Part shown: in pieces, positions 8,800 through 20,899 of the stretch
How positions within the stretch are numbered: the stretch's first letter is position 1
Layout of the letters: each line of letters opens with the position of its first letter
Origin: Siniperca chuatsi
Lineage: Eukaryota > Chordata > Actinopteri > Centrarchiformes > Sinipercidae
Assembly: GCF_020085105.1 (NCBI RefSeq)
Contig: NC_058046.1
Location: 15,049,175-15,113,174 of the forward strand
DNA: 64,000 nt
Direction: 5' to 3'
Program-made: the position numbers and the translations under genes
The notes under the pieces: generated by a model
Told to the model about the DNA's origin: nothing
The model's database searches: none
What the model saw: the letters and a program-made list of their open reading frames with translations, nothing else

Positions 8800-8967
8800 G
8801 TTTTCCCTTAATAATAACAACCTTCATTTAAAAACTGCATTTTGTGTTTACTTGTGTTATATTTGACTAGTTTTTAAATTTGTTTGATGATCTGAAAAAT
8901 TTAAGTTTGACAAACATGCAAAAAAATAAGAAATCAGGAAGGGGGAAAACACTTTTTCACACCACTG
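8800..8967. repeat. Tc1-like right terminal inverted repeat
   Basis: Reverse complement of the left arm: ttttcccttaataataacaa, aaaactgcattttgtgt, tttgatgatctgaaaa, catgcaaaaaaataagaaat, ending in cacaccactg before TA. A few substitutions and small indels separate the arms. Confidence 0.85.
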
Positions 8968-9259
8968 TAAATCCCTCTTAAAATGACAAATTGTCATTGT
9001 TATACTTTTTTTTATGGATTAAACAACCTAGATATAATGTGTTAATTAGTGAGCTTTAGAAGAGCTTGTAGATGGATTATGTAACCGTTGGACAAAGACA
9101 GGCTAGCTGTTTCCCCCTGTTTTCAGTCTTTGTGCTAAGCTACACCAATCGCTGCTGACTGAAGCCTTATAGTGAAAGGACAAATATGAGAGTGGTATTG
9201 ATCTTCTAATCTAGTTCTCCCCAAGAAAGTGAATAAGCTTTACGTTAAAGCAGCACAAC

Positions 9260-12200
9260 ATGGAGGCTAGATTCATAATGAAGTGGATCAATGTGGTATG
9301 TATCCAAGAAACCTACATGCCTTTATCATAAATGAATGCTGGTTCTCTATCACCGACATGATGACTACTCCATCTTTTACAAAGATATCACCAGAGACTC
9401 CGTGAGATGGAAAGAAATGATAGATGTAGAGCTGGAGAGAGGAAGACTGTAAACATTTCATGGAAAGAGTAGGGAGGAGGGGTGATTAATAGAGGAGGTC
9501 AAGTATGCTGAAAGAGAAGACGGCTGCTTGTTGATGCTTACAGCTAATGGGGGAAGACAATGAGACAATAATGGACAAACACAAAGCTGATGATTTGTTC
9601 TCATAGAAATGGTTCCTCTAAATGCTTCCTGTCAACAGAAGTGCTGTTGTGCTTGCCTATTGCTCTGATTTTAAAGGGAGATTGTTGACCAGACAGCAGC
9701 ATTAAAACTCCTTCTGTTTAACATCCAAGTATTTTCACAGCTAATACACTGCAGACCACATCCAAGGCCATGGCATTCAAAAACCTTTCATACTCTTTAT
9801 TGGTCTTCTGATCTAAATGATTCATTTAAGTGACTAAATAGCTTTAGAAATGTGGGTACATTTGAATATATTACACAGTAAATGCTTGGCAAAAGTAGAC
9901 TATAGCAGAACTCTAGCATGGAGACTGTAAATTTTATGATACAAACTATACGATGCATAATCAGATTGCAAACTGTTGTGTGGCTGGAACTGTCTTTCTT
10001 GTGGGTATCTTTACTTTAATCTTGAGCCAACTGGGACATTCGATCCACTGATACAGGAATAATAATACGTCTTTGGGAAAGGGATTGAAACTGTGAGGCG
10101 GTAAAGAGGGGGAAAAATACCAACATCCCAAACTACAGTATTCAAGTGACAGTGACAGGTTTAGTGTGACTGAGCCTAAAATTTATTATGATATTTATTC
10201 TCACTCACTGTCTCTTCTCATTTTTCACTCTCCCAGCAGAAGTTTAAATATTTTCATTTTAGATATTATAGATCTGGTCTTGCAAGGCTGTTCTAAGAGT
10301 CGCAGCTCTACGGCTCATAGCTCCGTCCCCCCACAGCATTCAGGTCTAATGAGTTGAAACAAAAAGGAGACCAACTGCTGACGTTAGTGGCTGAGCATTA
10401 GCTTGAACCAGACCCCTTGCAGACCCACTTATCTGTAAATCACCTGTGTTCTGCAGACTGTATGGCCAATTATATTGAGCTAAACCAGTAGGCCTTCACC
10501 AGGAACAAATCAGAGCACAGTGTTGACATCTGCTTATTCCTGATCCAGAGAGAATTCCTGTTATTTTATTTAACCTTTATCTGCTTATGCTGGACAAACT
10601 TATTATTGTGTAATGTATTTTTCAAAATCTGGCTTCTTCCTCACTTGCCCTCTAGGGTCAATCACTGCAACAGGGAAGAGGGAATAGTGTGCAGTGTGTA
10701 TGGCTGTGTGTATGTGTGAGTGAAGCTGCTCCAAGTCATTAATAATGTTCTTTTGGTCTGATATGATTTATTTGATTTTATTTGAGTTTACCGCTCAGAA
10801 CAGCTGGGCATCAATTCAATCTCGGCAGGATTTTTCTAGCAAGATATGAGGTCCACAGTGGAATAAAATAGTGCTTTTTACTCAAGTTCATAGGGCATTT
10901 GAGGAAACCGAACTTCTCCTGGAATTGTAGGGTCAAATTGCTTCTAATCCAGGATCTGTTTAAACTTTTGGCAGCCAGTCTTAGTTTTAACCATTATAAT
11001 GGAGTCCCCCCAAACACAAAGAAATTGACCATAGTATTGATCTGCATGTAAGAGGTAGAGATAACATTGACATGACATTATGTTGAGTAATTTATCTTTG
11101 GACTTGTGATAAAATGATTGACAGTAGAACAGGATTCTTATCAGGGTTGAGTAGCCTTCCTGTTCATCAAAATTATAAGTCAGTACATGAAAGTGAGAGT
11201 GTCTGTGCTGATAAATGGACTCTCTCAGAGAGTATTTGATGTTGGGCTTAACTATGCTTTCTCACCAAGGAAGAGGCAATTTAAAACAACCCACCCACCT
11301 CCAAAAAGCTGCCTTTGAATCAAAAGAAAGTAATTACTGATGTCAACTCAACAGTAAGTGAAACATGTCACACTCCTGCACAGCTTCAGCTTTTATTTCC
11401 TTTCAGTGTATTTGTGTGTATGTGTGTGTTTATGTGTATGCACTTGTGTTCACTTGTGTGCACGTATTTGTGTTTGTGTCCACTCTCCTGTTCTGCCTAG
11501 TGGTCCACTCAAATTACACACTCTATTATCTGGTCTCTCCAGCCAGCAAGCTCATTTGGAAATGAGATTTAAAACAGCAATAAATATAGAATTATGTGGA
11601 AAAAAGGGAAAAGGGAGTGATTTTAAAATTGTTTTGCTGGGGGTTGGTCCAAATCAGAACTGGGCATTTGGAAAAAGATGTAATGGCAGTGACGAACTGC
11701 TAGACAGTGTTTTTGTGCATTCAGACCCCCTTGCTGGAAGCAGTATTTTCTCCACAGTTTGAAATCCTTTTCCCAGGATAATTATCCATTGTAGATGCCC
11801 ATCCTCAGATAATGACTGCCTCGCCACTGAGATAGGAAATTAACAGGGACCCAGTGTGCTGCAAGCACAATGGAAGGACTGCCCCCTGGATCACTCAGCT
11901 AATTTTAACCAAAGAGAGAAATAGGGAAGCTGTTGTTAATACTCCCCTCCTGCTTATAAGGAATAACATAATTTCATTTCATGTATGATATCATCTAGAA
12001 GGAAGAGAAAATGAAAAATAATGTCTGAGGAGACCTTGGTTTATGAAGTGAATGGCAACAGTGCCCCCTTGTGAAGTAAATAAGCAACTTCTCTGCATTC
12101 AGTAACACTACAGCTAAAGATTTGCAATGGCTCCACATTTTTCTTTTTCTTTTCTTTCATATATTAAGAAGCTGATTTGTGCGGTTCAGCCTCATACTGT

Positions 12201-13740
12201 CAACACACCTTAGTTACTTTAGCCATGCTAAAAAGGATTAAGTGATCAGGAAAGATCAGGACTGACAAAATGGCTGAGGAAAATGGGTTATGTGAAGTTG
12301 GGTTATTTTAAGGTATCAGCTCATGAGCAGTTTGTGGCACAGAATAAAAGACGGATAAAATAACAATATGAATAAAGTGCAATCACAAGCTGGTATTATG
12401 TCTACAGCAGGATTTTTGTGCATTAGTGCATTAGTGCAGCAGGGCCTCAGTTTTAATTAGTGTAGCTAGTATTAACACATTTGTTTAGTGCTGTGCTAGT
12501 GTTCACAGAGGCTTAATTACATGATAGTGAAGGCCATTTTTCACCAGTTTGGTCTCTTTGTAAAGTAATAACTACTGGCTTACAGACTAAGGCTATTTTC
12601 ATGATTCAATTGAGACACTTGTTGAGACCTGGCATGAGGCCGAAAAGTCAGTTATAGGTTAGCCATTATCGCAATTTACATATATTACACCATCAGTCTT
12701 TAAAAGAAACTACAAAAACCAATAAAACCTTCATCTCGAGCTAACATAACCTGACTGTGCTCTATGAAGCAAACAGATTTTGGAGGGAGGGGGTGTTTGG
12801 TGTATTCTGCTATTCTGTTCACACTACATCAAATCGTGGACCTCGCTACAATTTATAGCTTAGTTACACTCCATATAATCCCTATTAGCAGATGCTTAAG
12901 ACTTCTCAAAGCAGTTAACTGTTGTTAGCCTGTGAAGTGTTAACCACAGGGAGAGATGGATGACTTAATTTGTGAAATTTATATTACGCATGTAACACCT
13001 GGAGGGCTGGATCAGGGTGACTTTGGCAGTGATCTGTACGGTGTATGGGCACAGTCATCCTGCGCCTTTACACCCCTGTATCAAAAACTTAAATCATCAG
13101 CAACAGTTCTTCTATTAACCCCACAACTTAATAGGATTATGTGCAAATCTAGTCTAAAAGGTAAAATTAGGGTTAAACAGAAGATGGAAGCTCCAAACAG
13201 AGATTCAGTGAGCACCAAAGGCATCCCTGTCCTAACAGTCACCTCTCACTTTTACACACTTTCAAGGGGTCAAGATGTATATTGATGAGCAGATCTGTAC
13301 GTGTTTGGCCCTATACTTTTATCTGAAGTCAGTTAATCCTTCTACATCTATGAAGACAATGCTTACCCTGGCTCTGTGCCCAACACCATCAGCAGGCAGA
13401 GTATGTTGATGAATTAAAGCCTCATCAAACTGTGGCTTAACAGAGTTGAGCAAGGTACATTAAATGATCAATACTAATAACTGATGTATGTGTTTGTGTG
13501 TGTCTTAGTGACAGCATCTGTATTTGGGTGTGTAATGCATACTACACTCTCAACTTGTGCCGCTCATCAGGTGTGTGGGACAGAGAGACAACTTCATTGT
13601 CCTCATCTAACCTGACAGGCTGTTACTGTGCGCACTGACCGCTTGGTGCCAGGCTTATTTATATGCTGCCGGTGAGAGAGATCTTGGGGAGAGCAAATTG
13701 CCTTGCACAGAGAGAGACAACCATCACTGCTTTGAAGTGT
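9260..13740. other. Intergenic DNA, no gene supported
   Basis: AT-rich unique-looking sequence with scattered open frames under 135 codons. The longest derive from tgtgtatgtgt simple sequence near 11415-11480. No conserved motif, splice-site chain or RNA gene was seen. Confidence 0.6.
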
Positions 13741-13745
13741 GAGCA

Positions 13746-13747
<2 letters not shown>

Positions 13748-13778
<31 letters not shown>
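13748..13778. repeat. (TG)n microsatellite
   Basis: A perfect tg run of about 31 bases followed by ctacgtgtgc. Confidence 0.9.
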
Positions 13779-13779
<1 letters not shown>

Positions 13780-15730
13780 TACGTGTGCATAGCCTCACTT
13801 CCTCTCTCTGTCCTCAACAGGCAGGACAAGTTGTACGTATTCATGCCAGGGGAAAATTCTAATCTGTGTATGGATTTTATTTATTGATGACAAGTTTATG
13901 TTGTCTGTTGTCTGGCAGTGAGCGCTGGAGATTTATCAAGTTTAGCATGAAATCTTGTTCTTGCAGGTCAACAAGCAGGTGAATGTCTAACTTGCTCTCC
14001 CTGGTTCACACCAGCTCTCAATGGAGTTGTGATGTACAGGGCTCGGGGGGCTGCCCTGCCCCTGATGTACCAGCAGCGCAACACAAGGTCCCTGTAGTGC
14101 CTGACTCCCTGACTCGTGTCCCTCGCTGCAGCAGCAGAGGATTAAGCAGCCATACATCATAGGCCAACTATGTCCTCTCAGGCAGTGACAGACAAAGCCA
14201 TCAGAATCAATAAAGCCTTAGCTCAAGCCCTACTTCTGTGCACTCAGACCTCGCCTCGGCCTCTTTAGCTTCTTTTCTTACTCAAATTCCATCTCTTTTT
14301 CCTCCCTCCTTAAATTTCTTTCAATTTTCTCCCCACTTCTGTCTTTTCCAGGGTGACATCATTTATCTGTGTCTGACTACTTCTGTCAATATTATCTCTA
14401 TCTGCCCTTCTGCTCGGCCCCAGGTGAACATGCTGATACACAGTGGAGCTGTCAGCCTTGACAGGAGATGAAAAAAAAGAGAGAAGCACTTCAGAAAGAA
14501 AGAAAAGACCAAGGCCTGAGGATTACTGAAGGCCATTCAGCTTGTTAGTGCAGCGGTACCTACATCAGACAAATGCATACTTAATTTTTTCAGAGGGGCT
14601 GAGTGATTCAAGCTCTGAAGGGGTGAATGTTTCCCAAATAGACAGTTTAAATGATGGAGGGCCTTGTGTAGTACCCACAAACCATTTCAGACAGCAGTGG
14701 AAATGCTATTAGAGAGATAGAAGGAGCACTGGGGAGTAGTTCGCGGTAATTAAACTGAAGCGTCAATGTCACTGCTACCTGTTTACGACCCAAAAGAGTA
14801 GCAGTTTCCTGTGGTGAAGAGGTTTGGTTTTCATTTATTACTGTCGATTACCATTATGAAGTCCTCCCACAAAGGACTTGGATTTTATCTTGGGAAATGG
14901 TACTTTACAACTTTAACACAACTATTATCTCTGAAGAATCATTTTTGTGAGGAAATATTTTCAAGAGAGATTAAAGTATAGACGAAGGGTTCAAATCTAA
15001 AATACTATAAATGTATTCTGGAATAATTTTGCTAATTAATATTTTAAAACCACCGCTTATTCTTTCCTTGAAATTAAACCTAAAAAAATGTGTGTAAGCA
15101 TCTAAGACCACTTTAATAGCATGGTGCTTTGCTTTAGTGCCAGTGATTGTCATTTTGTAAGAGGACGCATGTTTTAGTCTTCTTTTCATTTGGTATGAGA
15201 TGAAGAAGCTTAAACTGATTTACTAAAAACCTATGGTACTCTGCTTCTTGAAAAAGAACAACTTTAATTTTAGATTAATGTTTCAGTCCAACAGAGCCTT
15301 TGTCAGACATTTTGGAATAAAAGGTTTCAATATTTATAGCTGCTTATGATTTTAAATGATGGTTGTAAATCATACAGCTACTATACTTTGCTCCATGTGT
15401 GATACTATTGTGACTTGACAGTTTCTATTTAATGTCCAGTGTAATATGGATTCATATTGGATTCACGTTCAGCTGCCTACATCCACCAGTCTGCCAAAAA
15501 GGCATATGTGCAAACATAGAGCAGGCTTACATAAGAAATTGGATTTTGAGATCGGCAATGTGTGGCTTGTGTGTGTGTGTGTACGGCTTTCAGAGCACTG
15601 GTTCACCAAAATCCTGATCCAAGTGCATGTGCATATGTGACTAAGTGTATTTCAGGTTATGTGTACATACATGAGGATGTTTTTATGTGTATATGAACAT
15701 AAGTGTGACATACAGCATGTGTGCATGTAG
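13780..15730. other. Intergenic DNA, no gene supported
   Basis: A pyrimidine-rich patch lies at 14270-14345 and the remainder is AT-rich. No frame longer than about 80 codons, and nothing recognisable. Confidence 0.6.
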
Positions 15731-15732
15731 TG

Positions 15733-15734
<2 letters not shown>

Positions 15735-15804
<70 letters not shown>
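15735..15804. repeat. (TG)35 microsatellite
   Basis: A 70-base perfect tg run. It creates spurious Cys-Val and His-Thr open frames on both strands. Confidence 0.95.
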
Positions 15805-15805
<1 letters not shown>

Positions 15806-15932
15806 AACTCAGCTGTGTCCAGCCTCTGGCCACCCGGCATTGACTAGGGTCAGTTTCTTGGGCCAGCTGGGTCAACAACATTATGCTGAGTCTTTTTATC
15901 CAATGAGCTATTGATCTCCCTCCATGTGTTTA

Positions 15933-15936
<4 letters not shown>

Positions 15937-15985
<49 letters not shown>
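15937..15985. repeat. (TG)n microsatellite
   Basis: A 49-base tg run, 132 bases after the preceding longer one. Confidence 0.95.
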
Positions 15986-15986
<1 letters not shown>

Positions 15987-16464
15987 TGTGGGGGTGAATG
16001 AAGATAAGCAGGGAGATGGGGTCGGGCCAAGAAAAGGAGGCACGTTCTGGAAGAGCAAATTTGACATAAAATCCAATCAATTGCTGCAGCCCATTCCCAG
16101 TCTGACAGCCTGAGCTGCTCCTTCAAGTACAGAAAACACCACATACAAAACTCACATGAGTAATCACGCCAGTTCATTCACTTTGGTGGAAAACACAAAC
16201 ATCTCTTAATTGTTTTCCTGTAATACAATCTTTAGAGACCTGAAGATTTATATAACAGTGAGTGTAAATACACAAAGAACCATACACACATATATACTAC
16301 ATGTACACACTCTCACGCACAAAAGGGTGCTGAGGTACATGAATAATAAATAACTATTTTTAACAACCATGCACACCATCATTGATACCTTTGGACCGGA
16401 ATATAACAACAGACTCTTTCAAAGCACACAGGCTTTTGAGATAACCATGAAATTATATGTTGCG

Positions 16465-16491
16465 CACACACACACACACACACACACACAA
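16465..16491. repeat. (CA)n microsatellite
   Basis: A ca run of about 27 bases within a broader acac-rich area that also includes 16270-16320. Confidence 0.9.
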
Positions 16492-17084
16492 ATGCACAGT
16501 CCTGCCCACACATCTACTCATGCACACGCAGGCAGATGCTTATGTGAGGGCAAACCGGATACTAGTCAGATTTAGGGCGTTTGAAGAGTGAGCAGACAAT
16601 GGCACACTGACTAGTGTCATTATCACACACAATGACACACGATGACACTTGATGTGGTCAGCTATAGCACTGGGCAGTATAAAAAAGGGGGAAATGATAC
16701 TGTCAAGTATCAAAATGAGATCATTCAAATACACCTTGGTTACAACTAAGATTGCAGGCTTGTATCAAGTGCCCAAACACACAGTTACACATAGACATAC
16801 AAATCTCTGGCACCCACTGAGTGTAAAGGGGGTAATATCATTTCAAGACAAATTGGCACACCAGGAACAGTGAAGGAAGTCTGCAACAGTAATTTTTCTC
16901 CACTAAACATGCCCAGACAGCAAAGAGGAATATTGTACTTTTTGTTCTTAGCCAGCAACTTCAAACTTCATGTTATTATAGTAACTGTGAGAGAGACTGG
17001 ACGTTTTGATACTTCTAATTGTGATGCAGCAGTTGCTGAGAGTTTTGGGCCAAAAGATTAAAAATGTGACAGGAGGGTAGACTG

Positions 17085-17207
17085 CAAAAGAGGAAAGATA
17101 GACTATTATAAAGAGTACGGTCTAGACCTCCTCTATAGGAAAAGCGCTATGAGATAAGTTCTGTTATGAATTGGCGCTATATAAATAAAGTTGAACTGAA
17201 TTGAAAA
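17085..17207 (+). mobile_element. SINE/LINE 3' tail fragment
   Basis: The words agacctcctctataggaaaagcgctatgagataa (split here) and ggcgctatataaataaagtt followed by gaactgaattgaa match the common 3' tail of fish L2/SINE-type retroposons as I recall it. Only the tail is present, consistent with 5' truncation. Confidence 0.55.
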
Positions 17208-17209
17208 AG

Positions 17210-18170
17210 AAGAAAGAGGAAGATAACAGGAACAAGAAAGACATGCAGAGAGGCGCACAGCAAATGATGGACACAGAAAGGCAAAACAGAGAGATAGGGG
17301 GATGTACTCGCATGTCGAATGGGTATTCTGCCAAGACTGCACCATGGGGTTATAACCTGCGCACTACCATCCTGATCATTTATTCAACTCATCTGTTACA
17401 TAAATAACACAACACACAACAGATCTGCCCCTGGCTTCCTGTGTGTGTGAGAGAGCTAATGGAGTCGGTTGGAGCAGTGAAGCAGGTTAAATCTACAGCA
17501 ACAGAACATGGTGGGTAACAGCATGGATGAGTCATCAGCCCAGCAGTCACTTACAGACTTAATTGCAGGTGCACACACATGCACATATGTAGGCTCCACA
17601 GGTTCACATGAATATAGTCACACAAATGGACACACGGTGAAAGGAACTTTTGAAGCAGCACAAACTCAAACACACATGTATTTAGACTGCTTACAGATAT
17701 TGTGTGTGGCTTAGAAGTGTGGGCAGGGATGATGTGCTGTATATAGGCATACAGAGGCAGTGAAGGGACTTAAGAGCCGCTGGGCATAATGCCAGGAAAT
17801 AGAAAAACAGAGTGAGAAGCAAGGTGAAAAGCAAGAAGAGACAGGTATGGATGCAGGGAACAAGGAATGAAAGTGCACAACTAAAGGGAAATGTATGTTA
17901 GAGCTGGATGAGGCAAGCTGCGGAGGGAGGAAAGGAGGGTGGGAGGCAGTGTTGGATATTTAGAGTGAAGGAGAGAGCGGGAGGGAATTCAGAAGGGAGG
18001 CAACAAGGATACACTGTAAAGAGGGAGGGGAGAAAGCGTTTTTATGGAGGAATGTGACAGTGCTTAGTGTATGGGAGATGGGACGGACTGATTGCACCAT
18101 ACCAGGTGTTGAAGAAGGGTGAGAGGGGGACCTAGAGAGAACAGCAACAAAAGTAGACATCTCCTTCTCT
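17210..18170. other. Intergenic, purine-rich patch
   Basis: 17730-18060 is rich in gga, gaag and gagagg words. No coding signal. It precedes the candidate lzts1 leader exon. Confidence 0.5.
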
Positions 18171-18179
18171 CCACACCAG

Positions 18180-18297
18180 CAGTGCTAGCTAGTATCCAGC
18201 TGGAAGTGGTTTGTCCACAGTGATTCAAACAGCTTTGGGAGACAGAGCAGCAGCGGCAGTGACTGTGACTGTGGGGGCAAGCAGACTATAATGGAGG
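18180..18297 (+). other. Candidate 5' non-coding exon (lzts1 leader)
   Basis: A GC-richer island (agcagcagcggcagtgactg) ends in ATAATGGAG followed by GTAAGT, a perfect splice-donor match, at 18298. It lies about 8.7 kb upstream of the lzts1 coding start on the same strand, a usual distance for a teleost first exon. Spliced to the acceptor before 27033, its ATG-GAG would enter the short upstream frame that starts there. The 5' limit is a guess. The evidence is the donor and composition only. Confidence 0.25.
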
Positions 18298-18299
18298 TA

Positions 18300-20600
18300 A
18301 GTCACCTCCAGCCAGACTTGAAGGAAGGTTATGGCTGTTTGTGACAGGGGACAAATGATGGTAAAGTCAGGGCTCACAGCCTTGCAACTTCAAATAGGAG
18401 TTAGCCTGGGTGGCACGATCCCATAGATTTGAGCGTGTGTGATTTGTTAAGTGGAGCTGTCTTGATGTGGCTTATTAAGCTTTTTAGCTGTTTGTACAAA
18501 GTAAGGAATAAAATATAAACTAGGTTCATTTTAGTACCACACTAAATTATGTCTGTTGTTTAGATAGTTAAATAGTTAGATAGTTAATTCTGACTGAACC
18601 AAAGTTTTTCAGCATGGAAGCAGTCCAAGTCTTTTGCTACTTTTAATATGCAAGCTGCATTTCAAAGTAAAAGTATCTCTGTGTTTGAGGACATGCCAGC
18701 TCTGAATAAAATGTCTGCTTTCAACATTTTTCTTTCTTTGCAGAAAACTGCCAATCATGTTTTTTTTTACTTTCAGCACAACCATTACTGGACAAACTAT
18801 TGCTTTTAAACTGGTGAAATAATAGGGAGTAGCATGGGGCTTTATTTAAATGTTACACTATACACAGCAATTCGGGGGAAATAAATGGCATTGGACACAG
18901 AGCCGGTTGTTATAGGTGTTTTAAGCATGAATTAAGTGTGTTCATCTATATATGTCCCACCCTATGATTCTCTAAAGTAATTGGACTGTTTTTAAATATT
19001 CTTATGATTTTGCTGTATAATTAATAGTAACACAAGGAAGATATCTGTGTGGGGAATAATTTACCCTTTAATTTACTCAGTTTCTGCACCATCACACCTG
19101 TGTATAGTAATGTATGTGTTGAGACTTGTGGGGATCTGACATTGTGCTGGTGACAAGGTGAATGGGTAAGTATAGGGCACCTGTTCAGGCATGTTCAGCT
19201 TTGCTCTGTACTGTAAGTTACTGTACAGGCAAAAACACAGGGGAGAGACAGAATCACAAGAAAGGGTGTAGGATGAAAGTAGCAAAGACAGGTCTCTTGT
19301 CTTTTCACAGCATAGCGGATCTATTTGTTTTTCTTATATGAAGCAAAGAATTCCTTTTGTTGATTGTTGAAATATCTTGACTTCACAGTTCATTTTACAT
19401 CTTTTATGTTTCACATTTTTTCATGGGAATGAATGCAGCTCCGTTTCATATCTGTAGCGTGTGACAAACCAAATCATTGGAGCTGTCATGACCTGCTAAA
19501 GAAGACACTTCTTAAAATAACTGCCCCAGATACCCAAATGCAGTATCCTTTCAAGAGTGAAGGCTGTGTGTCAGTGAAGCATCCCAACATCTTTGTGAGT
19601 CTCAGCTCATGATGATGTTGTAGAGTTTTAAACTTTTTAGTAATGATTCATATAAACGTCCTTAAAATAGAATTATATTATGATGTTATATGAATCAGCT
19701 GAGCAACTGTGCAAGGCTGGTGAGTATCAGCCGTGACTTTTGTTCGTTAAGACACCTAAACTGCTGAAAGAACCATCTAGAATTTCCCTATAGTGAAGAA
19801 TTTAGCATTATTATAGCAATATATTATAATGTCAGGGTGCTTTTATTTTGGAGCTGAGCACAGGTATCGCCTGCAGCATATATTACCAGCTGCTTTCAAA
19901 ATGATACAGACCCCTGAAAGTGAGCTCATTGTGTCTTCTCTGACTCCCACATTACACCATCCACACACACACACACAAACACACAGCCACAGCAGATTAG
20001 GAGGATGGGAGGATGGTTATGCTCCAGAATGACAACCTTATCACAGAGTCTTCAGCTTGCAGGTCAATGGGCCCCAGTGCCAGGAAAAGCCTCATTCTTT
20101 TCCACCTACCTATGCATGTCATTCCACTGTGATACCGTATCAAACTAAAATATATAAGACAGAAGACATATTAAGAAATGGTGCAGTGACTATGTGTGAT
20201 TGTGTGAGAAATGCCAATGTTAGGTGAGTTTACGTAAAACATATAATTCACTGGTAGTACTAAGTTAAAAATGTTTATTTCTAATTTGTATTTGGAACAC
20301 AATTTTATGATCTGACATTGTAATATCACTACAAAACCAGAACAAAAAATGGATCTGAAAATTGATCTGACACCAGTAATAGCCTGTATAATGTGCTACC
20401 AATATAACTTCTACATTTTGACAACAAGCATGCCTTCCTCACTGAAAGCTCGATTATTGTAAAAACAATAATCTGACACCACAACAAAGCTTTTATGACA
20501 ATCCATCAAGTTTAACTTTCATATTTATGAGACTGTAATATCTTAATGACATAAATGACACTGTTCAAAACAAGTAATGGCTAATGGAAAAGGTAAATAT
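18300..20600. other. Intergenic or lzts1 first intron, no gene seen
   Basis: AT-rich DNA with short ca runs near 19965. No frame over 75 codons and no recognisable repeat. Confidence 0.55.
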
Positions 20601-20686
20601 TTGTGGGTAATGGATGGGCGATAATTCAGAATGTCTAAAAATACTTCCACTTGTTTCAATACATTTTCACATGCTCTTTACAGAGT

Positions 20687-20890
20687 GGGAAAAAAGCCTT
20701 AGACGTAAATATTTCATGACTATGGAGCTGGCCGGTGATCTGCAGTATCTAACTGAAGAAACATACGACTCTTTAAAACCATTTTTGGATAGATTCCAGG
20801 GCACTGCATAAGTTTGAAGCATTACAGAAAAGTGCAGAGATGTATTGTAAGGCAATAATCAATCTTGTACGGATGGATACAGCTCAATAA
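20687..20890 (+). other. Candidate terminal exon with poly(A) signal, unrecognised
   Basis: A TTTACAG acceptor-like site at 20680-20686 precedes an open frame containing EWEKSLRRKYFMTMELAGDL, which ends at TAA 20809-20811. An AATAAA lies at about 20886, with aaagaaatg following. The peptide has a balanced composition and is not from simple sequence. No partner exon was found and I do not recognise the protein. It could be a retained fragment or chance. Confidence 0.2.
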
Positions 20891-20899
20891 AGAAATGTA

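Larger units (their letters stand above)
4680..8967 (-). mobile_element. Tc1-like DNA transposon, palindromic derivative, interrupted by an RTE-like LINE
   Basis: The left terminus begins CAGTGGTGTGAA at 4680 and the right terminus ends TTCACACCACTG at 8967. Both are flanked by TA (4678-4679, 8968-8969), the hallmark Tc1/mariner target duplication. The terminal inverted repeats are long, about 160-200 bp: the left arm runs 4680 to about 4845 and its reverse complement lies at about 8800-8967. The interior holds a truncated transposase on the minus strand (7975-8421) and a second inverted copy of the transposase 3' region (about 8680-8790), so the element is a fold-back non-autonomous derivative. 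An RTE-like LINE occupies about 4846-7940. Confidence 0.85.
4625..9255 (-). mobile_element. MITE copy B, split by the Tc1-like insertion
   Basis: Reverse-oriented MITE sequence lies on both sides of the Tc1-like element. On the left (about 4640-4679), ttactgctcccaaccaagga is the reverse complement of the ctgggagcagtaa block of copy A. On the right (8968-9250), gtgttaattagtgagcttta, gctagctgtttccccctg and gagagtggtattgatcttct match copy C. Reading left flank to TA to right flank gives one continuous element, so the Tc1-like transposon landed inside it. No coding capacity. Confidence 0.6.

Noticed and set aside
15652..16177. His-Thr and Cys-Val repeat proteins on both strands
   Set aside because: Direct translations of (TG)n/(CA)n microsatellites.
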